DNA from: Paragordius varius | Lineage: Eukaryota; Nematomorpha | Assembly: GCA_964247055.1 (NCBI GenBank) | Contig: OZ176050.1 | Coordinates: 2,976,001-3,040,000 of the forward strand | Direction of reading: 5' to 3' | Length of the DNA stretch: 64,000 nucleotides | Shown here: piece by piece, positions 26,901 to 39,330 of the stretch | How the letters are laid out: every line of letters starts with the position of its first letter | How positions within the stretch are numbered: the first letter of the stretch is position 1 | Position numbers and translations under genes: made by a program | The notes under the pieces: model-generated | The model's input: the letters and a program-made list of their open reading frames with translations, nothing else | Database searches by the model: none | What the model was told of the DNA's origin: nothing

Positions 26901-29900
26901 AGTGTGATTCATTACAGTTGACATGTGTCTCGAAAGTTTTTGCCTTTAAACTTATACAATATGAGAATAATATATATATAATTAATTAATGCAATAATGA
27001 AAATATTTTTTGACTTATTTTGTACACGAAAGGAGTTGTATTTGTTTTAGCTATGTTTAATAATTTAGGCGTGCACAGTCCTTGCCATACACTCACATAC
27101 TAATCTTTTGAGATAAATTACTAATATCCACATTTTGAGACAAATGAATTAAAAATATTAGTTTTGAATCATTGCTTTAAGCTTTTGCGTTTTTATCCCA
27201 CAAAAGTTAAGATATATCGTTAAATATTTTTATGCGTAGTATATTTGATTTAATATTTATAATTAAATATTTATGAGTTGGAATATAAATAGTTTTATGA
27301 TTAATTGGTATAAAATTGTGAATATGAGTAAAATGCAAGGATGTCCTAATACATTTTTAGCATGGCCAAATCGTAAAAAATGCAAGGTTTATAGCTGCTA
27401 TATCGTTGTCTCATTTATATGATAAATAAATAACAAGGTATAATCGTATTTTTTAAAAATTGAGTTAATAGCCATCGGTCAAGAAAATATTGGAGATAAT
27501 CATGTGTAAAATCCGAAAATTAAAAACTAATATCCAATTTCAATCTTACACAATGATAGATGACAAATGTGTTTCCTAGCGTTTTTAAAATAATAACGAA
27601 GTTTGACCCAATTATATTAAAATATTTGTGAAGACTTCACTTTCAATTATAATATTAAATTAAATTACATAGATCTCATATTCAGAAATGCACCCGAAAT
27701 TCTCATCACGAGAAACATATCCTAACTTTTATCGAACCATTCCAAGCCTTAATTTTTTAAATGCTGCCGGAGTGGAAATACTCAACATTTATAATTGGAC
27801 GAAAGTTGCTACCATATTCCAAGATGATCCCACGTATTCTCTGGTTCCTTTTAAAATTTTTGTTGCTTTTCAAATATTTTTACAAAATTTTCTAATTTTC
27901 AAAAAATATATTTGTATATGTGTAATACAGCCACATGATGATTTGCTCAACCGTTTGGACAACCAAAATATCACCATAGCGCTGTCCCGAAGTTTTAGTA
28001 CCAAACAAAAATTGGAAGAAATAATTAAAGAAATTAAAGTCTTCAATTTTTATATATTTTAATTTCAAAAATGACTCACATTATTTTTATGTCGCTTTTT
28101 AAAATATATTTTATTTTTATTTTTTTGTCACAGAAAGAAGATGTTCGAATAATGGTAATGTTCATTAACGAAACTATGGCCCATCACGCATTCTGTTTTG
28201 TAAGAGTCAATTTTTATAAAAAATTTTAAAGCTTTAATATTTTGCATATATATAAATTAAGGTTTATTATGATAAGAATTGTTTATCTATTTTAGTTAAA
28301 GCAGTTTTCCTCAACATAAGTTTTATAATTTCCCCGAACTATGGATAATTATATCTATATAAACATATAGCGCCTAAAGCAAACAGAGTTTTTGAGTTTT
28401 TCAATTTAACTATTATCAAATACACAAATTTATACTAGATTTATCATGAAGCTCTTTATGGCCCAAAATATCAATGGCTCTTGTTGGGCGGCTTAGTTGA
28501 CGTTTGGTTAAACATTCAATTAAATAATATGTCTTGTGAGAGAATACAAGCCGTCATGGCTATGGAAAATGCTATACGCGTAGATCTAATGGCACTTAGC
28601 TTATCAAGTGAAAAAACCATATCTGGATATGTAAGATAAAAATTCAACTTTATTTTTATATTCTTCTGTAAGAGATATGTTTTTAAATTCATACATTTTG
28701 CCTTCGAAAAAATATTAGATATATCATTTTCAAGAAAAACGTCTTATAAATTCTCACTCTTTAATAATTACGCTTACAGTTACAAATTTTGGGAAATTAT
28801 CTGTGTAATATCTAGTAAAAACGATGGATGATTGATTAATTTTTGCATATAATTATTTTCATACCTTAATATAAAGGGATATTCACCTAAAAAACACTGT
28901 AAACTAGCTAATTAATCAGATCTTGAACAACAAAGACCATATACTTATTCTATCCTATGAAATGTTATCTTATTTTTAAAAAATAAGGTTAATTAAACTT
29001 ACATTTTGTTATGTTTTTTGACTTAGTTACTTGACCGGTCCTACAAAAAACAAATAAGTTAATTAAAATTTTAGTGATTTGCTTCTGTTTTAATAGACAC
29101 CTCAAGAATACGCAAAACAATATGATATGCTACGAGGCTCTTCCTATAGCCGTTTCCACGGGTATGCTTATGATGGGATGTGGACCATAGCCTTAGCCCT
29201 AAACTATGCAGCAAACAAATTGAAAGATAAGAAGTCTAAAAAAATGTTAACTGACTTCACCTACAATGATCCCTTATGGTCGGAACTGTTCAAAGAAGCC
29301 CTCAATGCCACAAATTTTATTGGAGTCACGGTTTTTTAAAAAATGCTTCACTCTTTTATAGAACTTTATTATAAAAAGTTTTGAAATTTAGGTAGTGTTT
29401 TTTAAGTTTTCCTAAGCTTTCTTTTATAAATCTATTGAGGATATATACCTTAAAAATATTTAAAATTTTACGGAATCAATTTGTTCCTTAATTGAAAAAA
29501 ATTATATATTTTTCTAATATTTAATACATTAATGTATTTAATTAAGGGACAAGTTCAATTCTTACATGGGAATCGTTTGGGTCTTTTAGAAGTTAAACAA
29601 ATTAAAGGTAATCAATTATATAATTATTATAGTAAATATCTAAAGCGTAATATATTGAATGTAAAATCTATATTATTTTTTGAATATAACTTTATATTTA
29701 AGATGATCTAATATAAACATATTGGATTCCATATTCGCAGCATCAAATTTATTGTTTTAGTTATAGGAAAAATAAGGATTTAATATAAACTTTATGATCT
29801 TTAACTTTTCAAGTAACGAACATTAAAAAAATTAATTTATATTATTTTTAATTTTTACTGTAATTTATAAATATATAATTTTTTTTGGCCGAATCATTTA

Positions 29901-32900
29901 TGATGATAATAGGATAGATGAAATCTTTAGTTTTCAACTATTATACCCTTTTCGTAAGGTATTAAAAATAGGAAATTTTTTAATACAATACAAACTCTAA
30001 GTTAAACTACACAATATAATCTATTGAGTATTATTAGAAACTTAGTCTAATAGTTGTGCCATTGCAGAAAATTTTTATTCCTTTAAGGGGGTGTCTAACC
30101 TTCTTTGTTTAGTACGCAAATGCTCTTTAAAATAAAAAATTGGATTATAAGCCAAAATTTACGATACTTTTAGTAGTAGATATATCATTCATTGGAAAAT
30201 AAATAAAAAACAAAAAATGCAGCACGCGAAATATCTGTGTTGGAGACACCCTTGTAATAATTTTAACTCTTTCTAAGTATAAATAAATTTGTAGAATATT
30301 AGCGACACACATACGTTCACACAATTTTTCATAATTAATGTTATAATTGACCAGACTGTAGACTTGTTAAAAATTATTTTAAACCTTTAATTATATTATT
30401 TTGGTGAATGTTATATATGTCAAACTATTTTTAAAAATATAATTATACGTTTAAACCAGGGCTAACTAAACGAAGCAATTACACAAAATCAGTCAGTCCT
30501 CACAAACATTCAAACTTTATCTTTGATCTTGTTATATAATTATAATTTCTTTGAAGTACAAATATTATTTTTGTAAAGAAAGTTAGCTATTAAAGTATAA
30601 CCAACAGCTTTGGTGTTTAGCCTCTCAACTTTACAATTTATATTAATAAATACAGTTTAAAGAAAAAGATATAATCAAATATAATTTTAGATGGCAGAGA
30701 AGTTTCGATTGCAGAATACAATGGCGTACGAAATCACTTGAATTTCAGCCACGGAATTAACATTTCCTGGGCGGGTAATTTAATTAATCTCAAATATAAT
30801 TAAATTTATACAATAAACCTTATTTTAGCTGGGTTTTTAAAATGAAAAAATTTTAGGAAACCGTCCGCCAATCGCTTCTCCCCGCCTAATTTATACGACG
30901 GTTCGACTTAATCCAACAATGTACATTGCCATGTCTGTGATAGCCATCTTAGGAATTATTGTTGCCTTATTCTTTCTCATCATCAACATAACATTCAGGA
31001 ATCAACGGTTTGGAAAAAAATTTTTTTGCAAATAAAAAATATATAAATAATTATCTTATTATATCTTGTCATCATTTAGGTTTATCAAAATGTCTAGTCC
31101 ATTACTCAACAATGTTATTATAATGGGTGGGATCCTGGCCTACATATCTATCATATTACTGGGTCTGGATTGCGTGAATCCCAAAAATTTTACACATTTA
31201 TGCATGGTTTTACTTTTGACTCTATTTACTTATGATACGAAATCTAATAAAATATATTTAATTTTTGAAAAATATTTAATATAATAATAATTTTTAGTAT
31301 TAATATTTTAGCAAAGGTTTTTTAAAATTTAAGGATTATTATATACAATTATAGAGTCGAATGTGGATACTTTCTCTGGCATTTACACTTGCGTTCGGAG
31401 CCATGTTCAGTAAAACATGGAGAGTTCATGCCATTTTCACAAACGTTAAACTAAATAGAAAGGTACTTTGTTGGAAATCAATATTTCCATATAAATTTAT
31501 TATTCAATTTGATGTTTTTGGGTTTAGATTATACAAGACTATAAATTATTTGCAATAATCGGTGTATTGCTTTCAATCGATATTATTGTCCTATCATCAT
31601 GGTCCTTGTTTGATCCATTTTACAAAAACCGAGAAATCTTACCGACAAAAGTATGATTTGTTTAGATATTGAAAAACAGGGTCCATTAACTATTAACTTA
31701 AATAACTAATATATTGATTAAAAATATAAATTTTAAACAATGATTTTTTATTTGTTTAGGTATCAAGGGCCAATTCCGACATAGAAGAAATGTTTGTCGT
31801 TGAACATTGTGAGAGTAAACATATGAATGTATGGCTTGGTATAATCTGTGCATACAAGGGAATCTTGATGGTAAAATAAGTCAAATATTGTTTTTATTTT
31901 TACAGTTAAACAATTCTTTTTTAGTTATGAAAACATATATAAAATCAAAAGTGGCTGTCCTGTTCTCAACTCATTTTTTCCCCAAATATTTTTCTTTAAA
32001 CTAATATGTTTTTCCGCCATATTTCGTACAAAAGAGTCCATCGTTTTTCATTAATCCAAGGTTAAGTTGACTATTTCAAAATGTTTAATTCAGATAAACC
32101 CTTGATTAATTCTGCATTTAAACACAAATGTGAGATTAATTTGATTAAAATGCAATCAATCATTATTAAAAACTTGTTAGACAATCACAATATATATTAT
32201 ATATATATATATATATACATATATCCTAGGACGATATATGTAAATTTAAATAAACATTATGGCTTTTTTCAAAAAAAATTAATTTTATTTTTAATTATGA
32301 CCTGGTTAAATAATCGGGTTATGATTGGGTCGCAACTAGTATTGATACTTTTCGACCAGTCAATATTAACCGGTATAAATGCATGAACATAATTAGTACC
32401 GTTTTAAGGTTTTTTAAATTATATGTTGTCACTTTGAATTTACCGTTTAAATCGGTTATAATAATTTTAAAATATTAATAACATTAATGTTAATTTGATT
32501 TTGATATTCTATTTTTATCAAATTTCAGTTATATTTTACTTTTTCATATTTGCTAAACAAAATTTCGCAATTTTTTGATGGATTTACACGGTCAGAACAC
32601 ATTCATTATCGGTCAAATAATCCAACCTTAGTCATAACTTATATATTTGATAGTTATTTGGTTGCTTCTTGGCATGGGAAACTAGACATGTGACGATACC
32701 AGCTCTTAACGATTCCAAATACATTGGTATCAGTGTTTACAACATTATGCTCCTATGTATAGTGGGTATGGCCGTATCTTTCATCCTTAAAAATGAAGTC
32801 TCCACATCATTCCTCCTGCTCACTATATTCATTCTGCTTGGTGCCACAATCACGCTATCACTGGTGTTTATCCCCAAGGTTATATATAATAATAACTAAT

Positions 32901-35352
32901 TTTTTATGTGTAAGCACTTTTTTTCTTGCAAGTTGTCACATAGTGCTGAAAAGTTAGTACGGTGTGCGGTTATAATTAAAGAAAGGGTTAATAAATAAAT
33001 ATGTTCGGGTTTCAATCTCTGCTAAACCGACTATTTATAAATAATGATTGTTTTAATTGCCATTAATAAATGAATTTCTAAAAGTCAAATTTTAAAATTA
33101 AGACTCTTGCTTATAGGCGATTTGTGAGATTTGTGAAAAATATTTTTTCAAAATTAATGAAAGCGATGTTCTTCATTCTATCAATATATTTTTTATTAGA
33201 CAATACCGAGTTTAATTATGTTTTTGCTAATATGTTTAGTTAATTCAATTGCGCAAAATGTATAAAAGCGGGCGATTGAATGAAGTGAATTATGAAAGGC
33301 CCCACTTCAAAGAAAAGGACAAATACCACGATTATCGCAAAAAAATTGCCAAGATTGTGGAGGAAAAGCACAAAAACAGAAGGATATTGGAAGAGGTTAA
33401 CTTGTCAAAGGATGTTTAAATATTTGATATTAGTATTTTTATAAGATGGAATTATGAGGCGCCTCAGTTGATTTGTTAATATAAACTGTATCGACATGTC
33501 AAAAATAGGGTGTCAATATATAAATCTTCACAAAAATTTTCTATCATATTTCAAAAATAATCCGTTTTTATGAATATTTAGAAAGCGCATAAGCTGGTAG
33601 AATTGTATCAAAGGTTAGGGATGCCAGTTCCAGAAGAAGATTTAAAGTTGTCCACACGTTCGGAAAAAAGTTCTTTAAGTAATTTCATATAATCATAACT
33701 CTAGTATTAAATATGCTGTTTTTTATATTTGTCAAAAGTAACTAAAACTTTTTTTGCAATCGTTTATATTAAAATTAAGAAATATCTTCAGAATATTCGG
33801 CCCTCACAACGGACACAACCATGGACAAATGGTTACCGGTCGACAAAACAAAATTATATATCCAACCTAAATCGTCACTCAGGCCTTCTATATCCGAACT
33901 AAACACAGAAGCGATAGAATTGGAAGATCTCAAGTATATGCTTATTTTTTAATGAAAAAATATATTTTTATATTGGATGATTTTATATAATTAATTTATC
34001 ATCATGTAATGTATAAGAGTGCGTCATTTTTATAATATAATTTCGTTTTGAATTGAGAGAGAAACCACCAGCTCCTTAAATTGGGTTCGAGAAACCAACT
34101 TTTAAAAGCTTGGCATTTTAAAAAATACTTGCCATTTTTATTTCAACTTATGATATCGGGTTTATTTTATTATTGCTAAAATTTATAAATGATAGGATAG
34201 AAAAATTTCAAATTAAATCTGCACTTTTTTATTTTAGCTTGTGCACCAAATTTAATGTTATCTTAAGTTCTGTCATCAGTTTAACCATAGAAAAATCTAG
34301 TCGTTTTGAATAATTTTATATTTTGGTGCATTTTACCTACTCATGCTCATTATTAAATGTTTAAAATGCGGTAATATATACACTCAAGACTTATTTCAAT
34401 AGTACTATTGGAGCTTGCATATCTAACAACAAATTTTCCATATTTAATCAAAATTGAACTCACACTTTTGGGCACATTATGTTAAAAAAATGAAAAAGCA
34501 TTCAATTTAATCATATATGTTGATTATATCTATTAAAAGTATGTAACCTTTTTTAGTTTGTTTTATCAACGAATTAACATACCACATGTGAAAGTTGAAC
34601 AGCTGCGATTTTAAATTTATTTATCATACTAGAAACAAAAATATTTTTAACATTTGCTGCCAAAGAAAATATTACCATAAATATTTGTTCGGTTACTTAG
34701 TCGAATGGGTGTTGAACCCGAATTGCAATTTAGGAAATAATTCATTCCTGTAAAATCAATAAGAAAATATACCACCTCGGCCTATGTATGGATTAAAATA
34801 TAAAAATTGATTGAAAAATAATTTATTCTGCTATGTCGTAGTGTCAAATATTTATGTTAAATTTATATGAACTTTGTCTATATTATTAATGCAATGTCTT
34901 AACCCGTTTGTATTATAAGGTTAAAAAGTGTTCCCTTGTTAAAAAAACCTCCCAAGTTGTTAAATTCCACTTACAATGCAGACTTAAACCACAACAATGA
35001 TAAGGATTCCCTAAATCATAAGCTTGTCAGTAAAAACCATATAAATATTATGCCAATTATTGTCTCAACAACCATAATCTCAAATGTTAATGCGTCTTCC
35101 CCCAAACATATTTCGTCCACACTACCCTTAAAAGATAATAACGATAATACCTTAATTCCATTTGGTGCTCATCGTAAAAAAATAATATTTTCTAATCATA
35201 ACTCAAATATAACGTTTTGCCCAGTTTTCCCACATGATTCCTCTACTGGTCTCATGGTAGGAGAAAATAAAAACTTAGAAACACCAACGCCATCGGGTAA
35301 ATCAAATATATCCACAAAATTAAATAATTTACAAAAAATCATAAATGGTTAA
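19842..35352 (+). CDS. GABBR2: GABA-B receptor subunit 2-like class C GPCR
   Basis: This is a metabotropic GABA receptor subunit of the plasma membrane; in other animals GABBR2 pairs with GABBR1 and couples to Gi/o. By eye it has 19 exons that keep one frame: 19842-20930, 24239-24376, 27673-27843, 27931-28038, 28134-28199, 28439-28630, 29097-29330, 29547-29607, 30691-30774, 30857-31007, 31080-31206, 31355-31462, 31528-31650, 31760-31870, 32654-32878, 33240-33395, 33582-33678, 33792-33933 and 34920-35352 (about 1271 residues). The Venus-flytrap module carries [19 protein letters not shown] and [11 protein letters not shown]. Seven membrane segments span residues 737-996, with [15 protein letters not shown] and [11 protein letters not shown]. 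The last favours subunit 2, since subunit 1 differs there. The start gives a hydrophobic signal-peptide-like N terminus. Exon 4 has a weak donor (AAA/GTCTTC). Confidence 0.93.
20931..24238 (+). other. Intron 1 of the GABBR2-like gene (~3.3 kb)
   Basis: It runs from GTACAA to TTATCTAG. No further exon or recognisable repeat was found in this AT-rich sequence. Confidence 0.7.
24377..27672 (+). other. Intron 2 of the GABBR2-like gene (~3.3 kb)
   Basis: It starts GTTTTT and ends TTACATAG. The acceptor at 27671-27672, rather than the TTCAG a few bases on, keeps the frame and gives a sequence aligning with the YFFRTVPS region of other GABA-B receptors. I see no other feature inside. Confidence 0.65.
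30084..30254. mobile_element. Short hAT-like MITE in intron 8 of the GABBR2-like gene
   Basis: TAAGGGGGTGTCTAACC on the left faces GTTGGAGACACCCTTG on the right, inverted termini of the same CARGGGTGTCYAAC type as the elements at 9049 and 13596. No convincing 8-bp duplication was found. It lies within the intron 29608-30690. Confidence 0.5.
30857..32878 (+). CDS. GABBR2: GABBR2-like seven-transmembrane block (exons 10-15)
   Basis: Six exons encode the heptahelical domain that contacts G proteins. TM1 is [20 protein letters not shown] in exon 10, TM2 follows [15 protein letters not shown] in exon 11, TM3 is in exon 12 with [15 protein letters not shown], and TM4 is in exon 13 ([18 protein letters not shown]). 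TM5 is split over exons 14 and 15 ([13 protein letters not shown], then [11 protein letters not shown]). TM6 and TM7 are in exon 15, closing with LSLVFIPK. All segments are intact and the extracellular cysteines (HLCM in exon 11, EHCES in exon 14) are kept. Confidence 0.92.
32190..32222. repeat. (AT)n microsatellite in intron 14
   Basis: A short run of alternating T and A lies in the 783-bp intron between exons 14 and 15 of the receptor gene. The 101-codon frame crossing it is spurious. Confidence 0.8.
33240..35352 (+). CDS. GABBR2: GABBR2-like cytoplasmic tail (exons 16-19)
   Basis: About 275 residues follow TM7. Exon 16 opens [12 protein letters not shown], aligning with the PKLITLR start of the vertebrate tail. 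Exons 16-17 then predict a charged helix with hydrophobic residues at heptad-like spacing ([19 protein letters not shown], then [13 protein letters not shown]), in the place of the coiled coil used for subunit pairing. The last exon is Asn/Ser/Thr-rich and unrecognised. Splice phases agree (0, 1, 2) up to the TAA at 35350-35352. Confidence 0.75.
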
Positions 35353-35590
35353 AGCCGTGTTCTAGTAGAAATAGGATAAAGAATGAAAAAAAAGTTTTTC
35401 AAATATTGATTTTACCAATTTTTTTAATACTTGAATGTAGTATTTATAGAATTATCTATTAAATTTGGTGAATAATCGGATTTAATTTTTAATACAAAAC
35501 ATAAAGATTTAGCCAAATTTTAGGGATTACGAAATAACAGTAATCGTCCATCATATTTTTGAGTTTATTTAATTCTACTATGGTATAAAT

Positions 35591-35816
35591 CAGGGGCGTT
35601 CAACATGGGGCTTTGCGAAATTTTCCACAGCAGAAATTTAACATTATTTTACAAGTTGTAAGCAAAATTTTTCGTAAACAAATAAATCCGAATTTCGGCT
35701 ATCACTAGAAAAATATCTCAAAATATATAGTATTTTTTACAGTCTTATGTTTAAAATCTAATTAATTATTCGTTTATACCCGCCCATATATTTTCCGAAT
35801 GCGGCCCTCGAAGCTA
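35591..35816 (-). mobile_element. hAT-like MITE, reverse orientation
   Basis: It begins CAGGGGCGTTCAACATGGGG. Near the right edge it contains the reverse complement of the block shared by the other copies (CGCCCATATA, GAATGCGGCC, and the TTATGTTTAAAATCTAATTA run matching 5786 onward). The right terminus is decayed. Confidence 0.45.
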
Positions 35817-35922
35817 ATCAATATTCATAGTTAATAAAGCAAAAAATAATTTGACTTTAGTTAAATTTAAATTGAAATCTTTTATATTTTCGATACACAT
35901 ACTTCTCATTTAAATTAATTGT

Positions 35923-35924
<2 letters not shown>

Positions 35925-35972
<48 letters not shown>
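35925..35972. repeat. (AT)n microsatellite
   Basis: About 24 AT dinucleotides in a row lie 570 bp after the stop codon of the GABBR2-like gene. Confidence 0.9.
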
Positions 35973-35974
<2 letters not shown>

Positions 35975-36965
35975 TACCCATCATAAGAATAAAAAATTGA
36001 ATAGTTAAAAATTGTCAATTTATTTTCAAATTATCTCATAGTTATGATGATACATCATTTAATATAATTTTTTTACTTTATGTGTACAGGTAAATGTATC
36101 CAGATCGATTACGCCAAACCAAGCATATTGCTATAATATTTATTCCACGCCAGAACTCTTTTGAATGCATACATCTTGTAAACACCCTAAAATAAATTGT
36201 TACTTTGTAATGTATATTAGTGTATTATAAATTATCGGAATCGTATGTATCCTTTCTTTTACTGTTAAAAGGCCTTTAAAAAGAAGCAAGTTATGTTTAA
36301 CCCTCAGATTCGATAATTATGGAAGTTTATTATAGCTTAGTTGTGAAATGGATAGGCTAATCTATTTATAACGCACATAAGAGATTTTTTTGAAAATTAA
36401 TTATGTGATCAATATGTTGTTCATAATACACTATGTGGCACATTGGGAATTAAATTAATATATTTTTTCGATAGGTTAACGTTTAATACACTGAATATTG
36501 TAATAATAAATGCGGTTGAAATTCTTAAAAAGTATTTTTTTTCTATTAACCAAAATTAATGACATTTTCATTGCATATTTGATTAAAATTAAATTTTGAT
36601 AATCAGCAAACACCAGACCATATTTAATGAAAATATTTTATTGTAAGATCTGGAAAGATATTCGAAATATATGGTGAACTGAAAACAACGAATTAATTTA
36701 TATATGCCATGGCTATAAAAATCAGCGCTTGTGAATCATTTCGATCATTTTCACAGATATATGGATTTTCCTTGTATAATCCCAAAATTTTATTTCTCAA
36801 AATAACATTTGTAATATGAAATAATAAAAATATAAAAGTTTATATTTTTGGAAAAATGAAAAACAATTAGTTTTGATTTATAATTTCGTAAAATTTTGAA
36901 GTTAATATTTTGATATTAAACTGCGCACCTAGCCCACATTTAATAAAAAATTGGTAATAGCTAAA
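35973..36965. other. AT-rich intergenic DNA
   Basis: Nothing supportable is seen between the microsatellite and the Helitron copy. Confidence 0.5.
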
Positions 36966-37546
36966 TCTATATATTATAAAAATGGAAAATGCTCGCTTTG
37001 TGATCTGTTTCCGAAAAACCGGTAGACCCATTCAAATTCAAATGTCGAAAAAATATAATCATTAATGAATGCCCCAACAATAGCTTCGCCCTTTTTCTAA
37101 TTAGGCCCCCAGTTCGGGTCCACCCCGTGTAAAAAACGGGTTTTTTTTAAAGAAGTCCACAAAAATCGTGTCTTTGAGACAATTTTCAAGAGAACGTGTT
37201 GGACCATTCGATTTCAAATATGATTTTTGTTTACTTATGTTCGATTGCGCCGCCGAGCATAGTCGGCTCGCTTTTTTAATTTAAGCCCTCTTTTTACCCG
37301 CTCCCCCGGTAAAATGCTATTTTTTTCAAAAAAATTAAGTCCACAAAAACAATTTTTTGAATCTATTTTTCGCCCAAGTAAACAATATATTAGTATGAAT
37401 GCACCGTTTTGAAATTCCTATAAGATCATAGCTATTAAATTTTCGAAATAATCCACATATGTGGATCATTTTATTGTCCCTTTTTTCAAATAGCCTCCCC
37501 CCAGAAGGCCGAACTCGGGCTGCGTAGCAGCACGAATTTACGCTAG
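36966..37546 (+). mobile_element. Non-autonomous Helitron, complete copy 1
   Basis: This 581-bp copy starts TCTATATATTATAAAAATGG and ends with CTAG at 37543-37546. The 3' end carries a GC-rich stem-loop near 37514-37534 (GGGCTGC GTA GCAGC core), with CTAG a few bases further on. The flanking bases are A on the left and T on the right, with no duplicated target. That set of traits (5' TC, 3' hairpin plus CTRR, insertion between A and T) defines the rolling-circle Helitron class. It lacks Rep/helicase and must rely on a partner elsewhere. The first 413 bp or so match the array at 1-2966 in reverse. Confidence 0.85.
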
Positions 37547-37559
37547 TGTTATTATAAAA

Positions 37560-38500
37560 ATATCATAAAAATCTACCAAATACTAAAAATAATAAGCAAA
37601 AAAGTTTTTTTCAAATTTTACTCTTTAGATGTTGGCTCTGAAAGTCCCATATTTTTACCCTCTAAATGGTCCTATTTTTTAAAATAAACGCAAAAAGGCC
37701 GTTTTTTTAATATATGGTAGATTATGACTCCAAAAAACATATATTTTTAAAAAATTGCATACTTTGTTTCAAAAATTTTTAGTGTGTTGAAGCGTACCTC
37801 ATCTATTTTGAGGCATGATAAACTGGAGTAAAACCATATGGGTGTTAGTCTTTTTCTATGTTCGGTGCTTCTAAACATTTTTACTACCACTTAATATCGA
37901 TAAAACTATTCGTCTTTAAATGTTAAATATTAATTGTTTTTTTGTCAAAATTCACCAAAATTCGAAAGATTACGAAACTTTTAATTAAAATTCTGAGGTA
38001 ATTGGAATGTTTAAATTCACTTAAATTCGAAGGAATACGAAAGTTTTAATTAAAATTCTGAGGTGATTGGAATGTTCAGCATCCTCGATTTACATAAAGA
38101 AAGTGTTTAATCTTTAATAACTATACCGTTTTCACCATTCTTCTAAATACCACAAAACTGGCTTCATCAAAATTTTGCCATAATTAAAATGCAGAATATC
38201 CAGTTTTTCGGAAAAACTTGCCCACATCTAAAATTTAAAATTCTATAAAATATTTTTATGCTTTTTACATATAGTGTATGATATAATTTAGTGATATCAT
38301 TTCGAATCAATATTTTTGTTAAGCAAAACAAGCACAAATTTTTCCATTATCTGATATGGAGCAGTACCACAAATGTTATAATAAATTTCTTATATCAATC
38401 GTAAAACTCAAAACCAAAATAACCATAAGAATTCTGATCATTTTTGCAAAATTATATATTTATTTCAGGATAATGCTGTGGACACTGTAAGGCATTTATT
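37560..38500 (+). mobile_element. ~1-kb repeat family copy with internal 65-bp duplication
   Basis: It shares AAAATAAACGCAAAAAGGCCG, TGAGGCATGATAAACTGG, ATTGGAATGTTCAGCATC and the right-end CAAAACCAAAATAACCATAAG with copies at 6330 and 16165. The left end is unclear because the Helitron lies directly beside it. Within it a 65-bp segment beginning ATTCACC at 37950 is repeated at once from 38015. Confidence 0.5.
37950..38079 (+). repeat. 65-bp tandem duplication
   Basis: Two adjacent units begin ATTCACCAAAATTCGAAAG and ATTCACTTAAATTCGAAGG, and both run through AATTAAAATTCTGAGGT and ATTGGAATGTT. The other family members have one unit at this spot. Confidence 0.7.
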
Positions 38501-38939
38501 ATCCCATTTACTTTAATCTCTTGTTTTTTATCCATCTGAAAAACTGGTTTAAGCCATAATTTTACACACTTAAAATATTTATTTCAATTTTAACCAGAAA
38601 AAGGCTTTTTTATTATAATTCATTATCAGAATATAAAACTGTAATTGAAAAACCACCTAATTAAGTTTACACTAAAGATGTTGGATTCATATAATTTAAA
38701 TTTTTTAAAACTCAATTAGATAAAAAGTAATATTCATTTATAGCAATAATTTTAATATTACATCGAAAGTTGGCAAAGTGCATTGAAAAATTTGGGATTA
38801 TATTTATATTGGATAAGTGTAAGTACATTCATTTTGAAAATTATAAAAATGAATGATATTACCTGAGTATAAAAATATAAAAGTTCTTTCGGATCTAACA
38901 TCTGCTCCTCCTAACCTAATATAAATTTTTGCTTTAATA

Positions 38940-38973
<34 letters not shown>

Positions 38974-39213
38974 GGGTTGGATAAATTGACAATGGTATTA
39001 TTTGTTTGTCCTAGGATTTAGTATGAAACTTTTAATTTTTTTTCTCCACATAAAACATTTTTTATAAGCATAAAAATTCAAGGTGTATGTTTGCTCTTTT
39101 AAAAATAAAAACAGATAAGCAAAAAGATAAAATCATCTTCTTAAATACAATATAACGTGAATGTAAAGTAAGTGTCCACAAAAAAAGCCATGTGAATATT
39201 AGTACTTATATTA
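38501..39213. other. AT-rich intergenic DNA with microsatellite
   Basis: An (AT)n run lies at about 38945-38973. No gene is supported; a possible minus-strand exon at 38863-38915 is discussed among the rejected items. Confidence 0.45.
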
Positions 39214-39330
39214 CAGTAGCATATGGTAAAAAACAACAAATGGTTAAAATTACCTTTTTTTTTCCCTATACATTAACATTAATTTCGTGTTTATAATTAT
39301 GGACTAATTTTATTATACCATAAGCTACTG
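39214..39330. mobile_element. 117-bp MITE with TA target duplication
   Basis: Termini CAGTAGCATATGGTAAAA and TTATACCATAAGCTACTG form an inverted repeat, flanked on both sides by TA, as in Tc1/mariner-type insertions. The first bases match the MITE at 53184. Confidence 0.75.

Noticed and set aside
38863-38915. Minus-strand mini-exon with good splice-like edges (encoding LGGADVRSERTF) or a spliced-leader exon
   Set aside because: No adjoining exon, no Sm-site or hairpin of a leader RNA that I could identify, and the frame runs into an (AT)n repeat.
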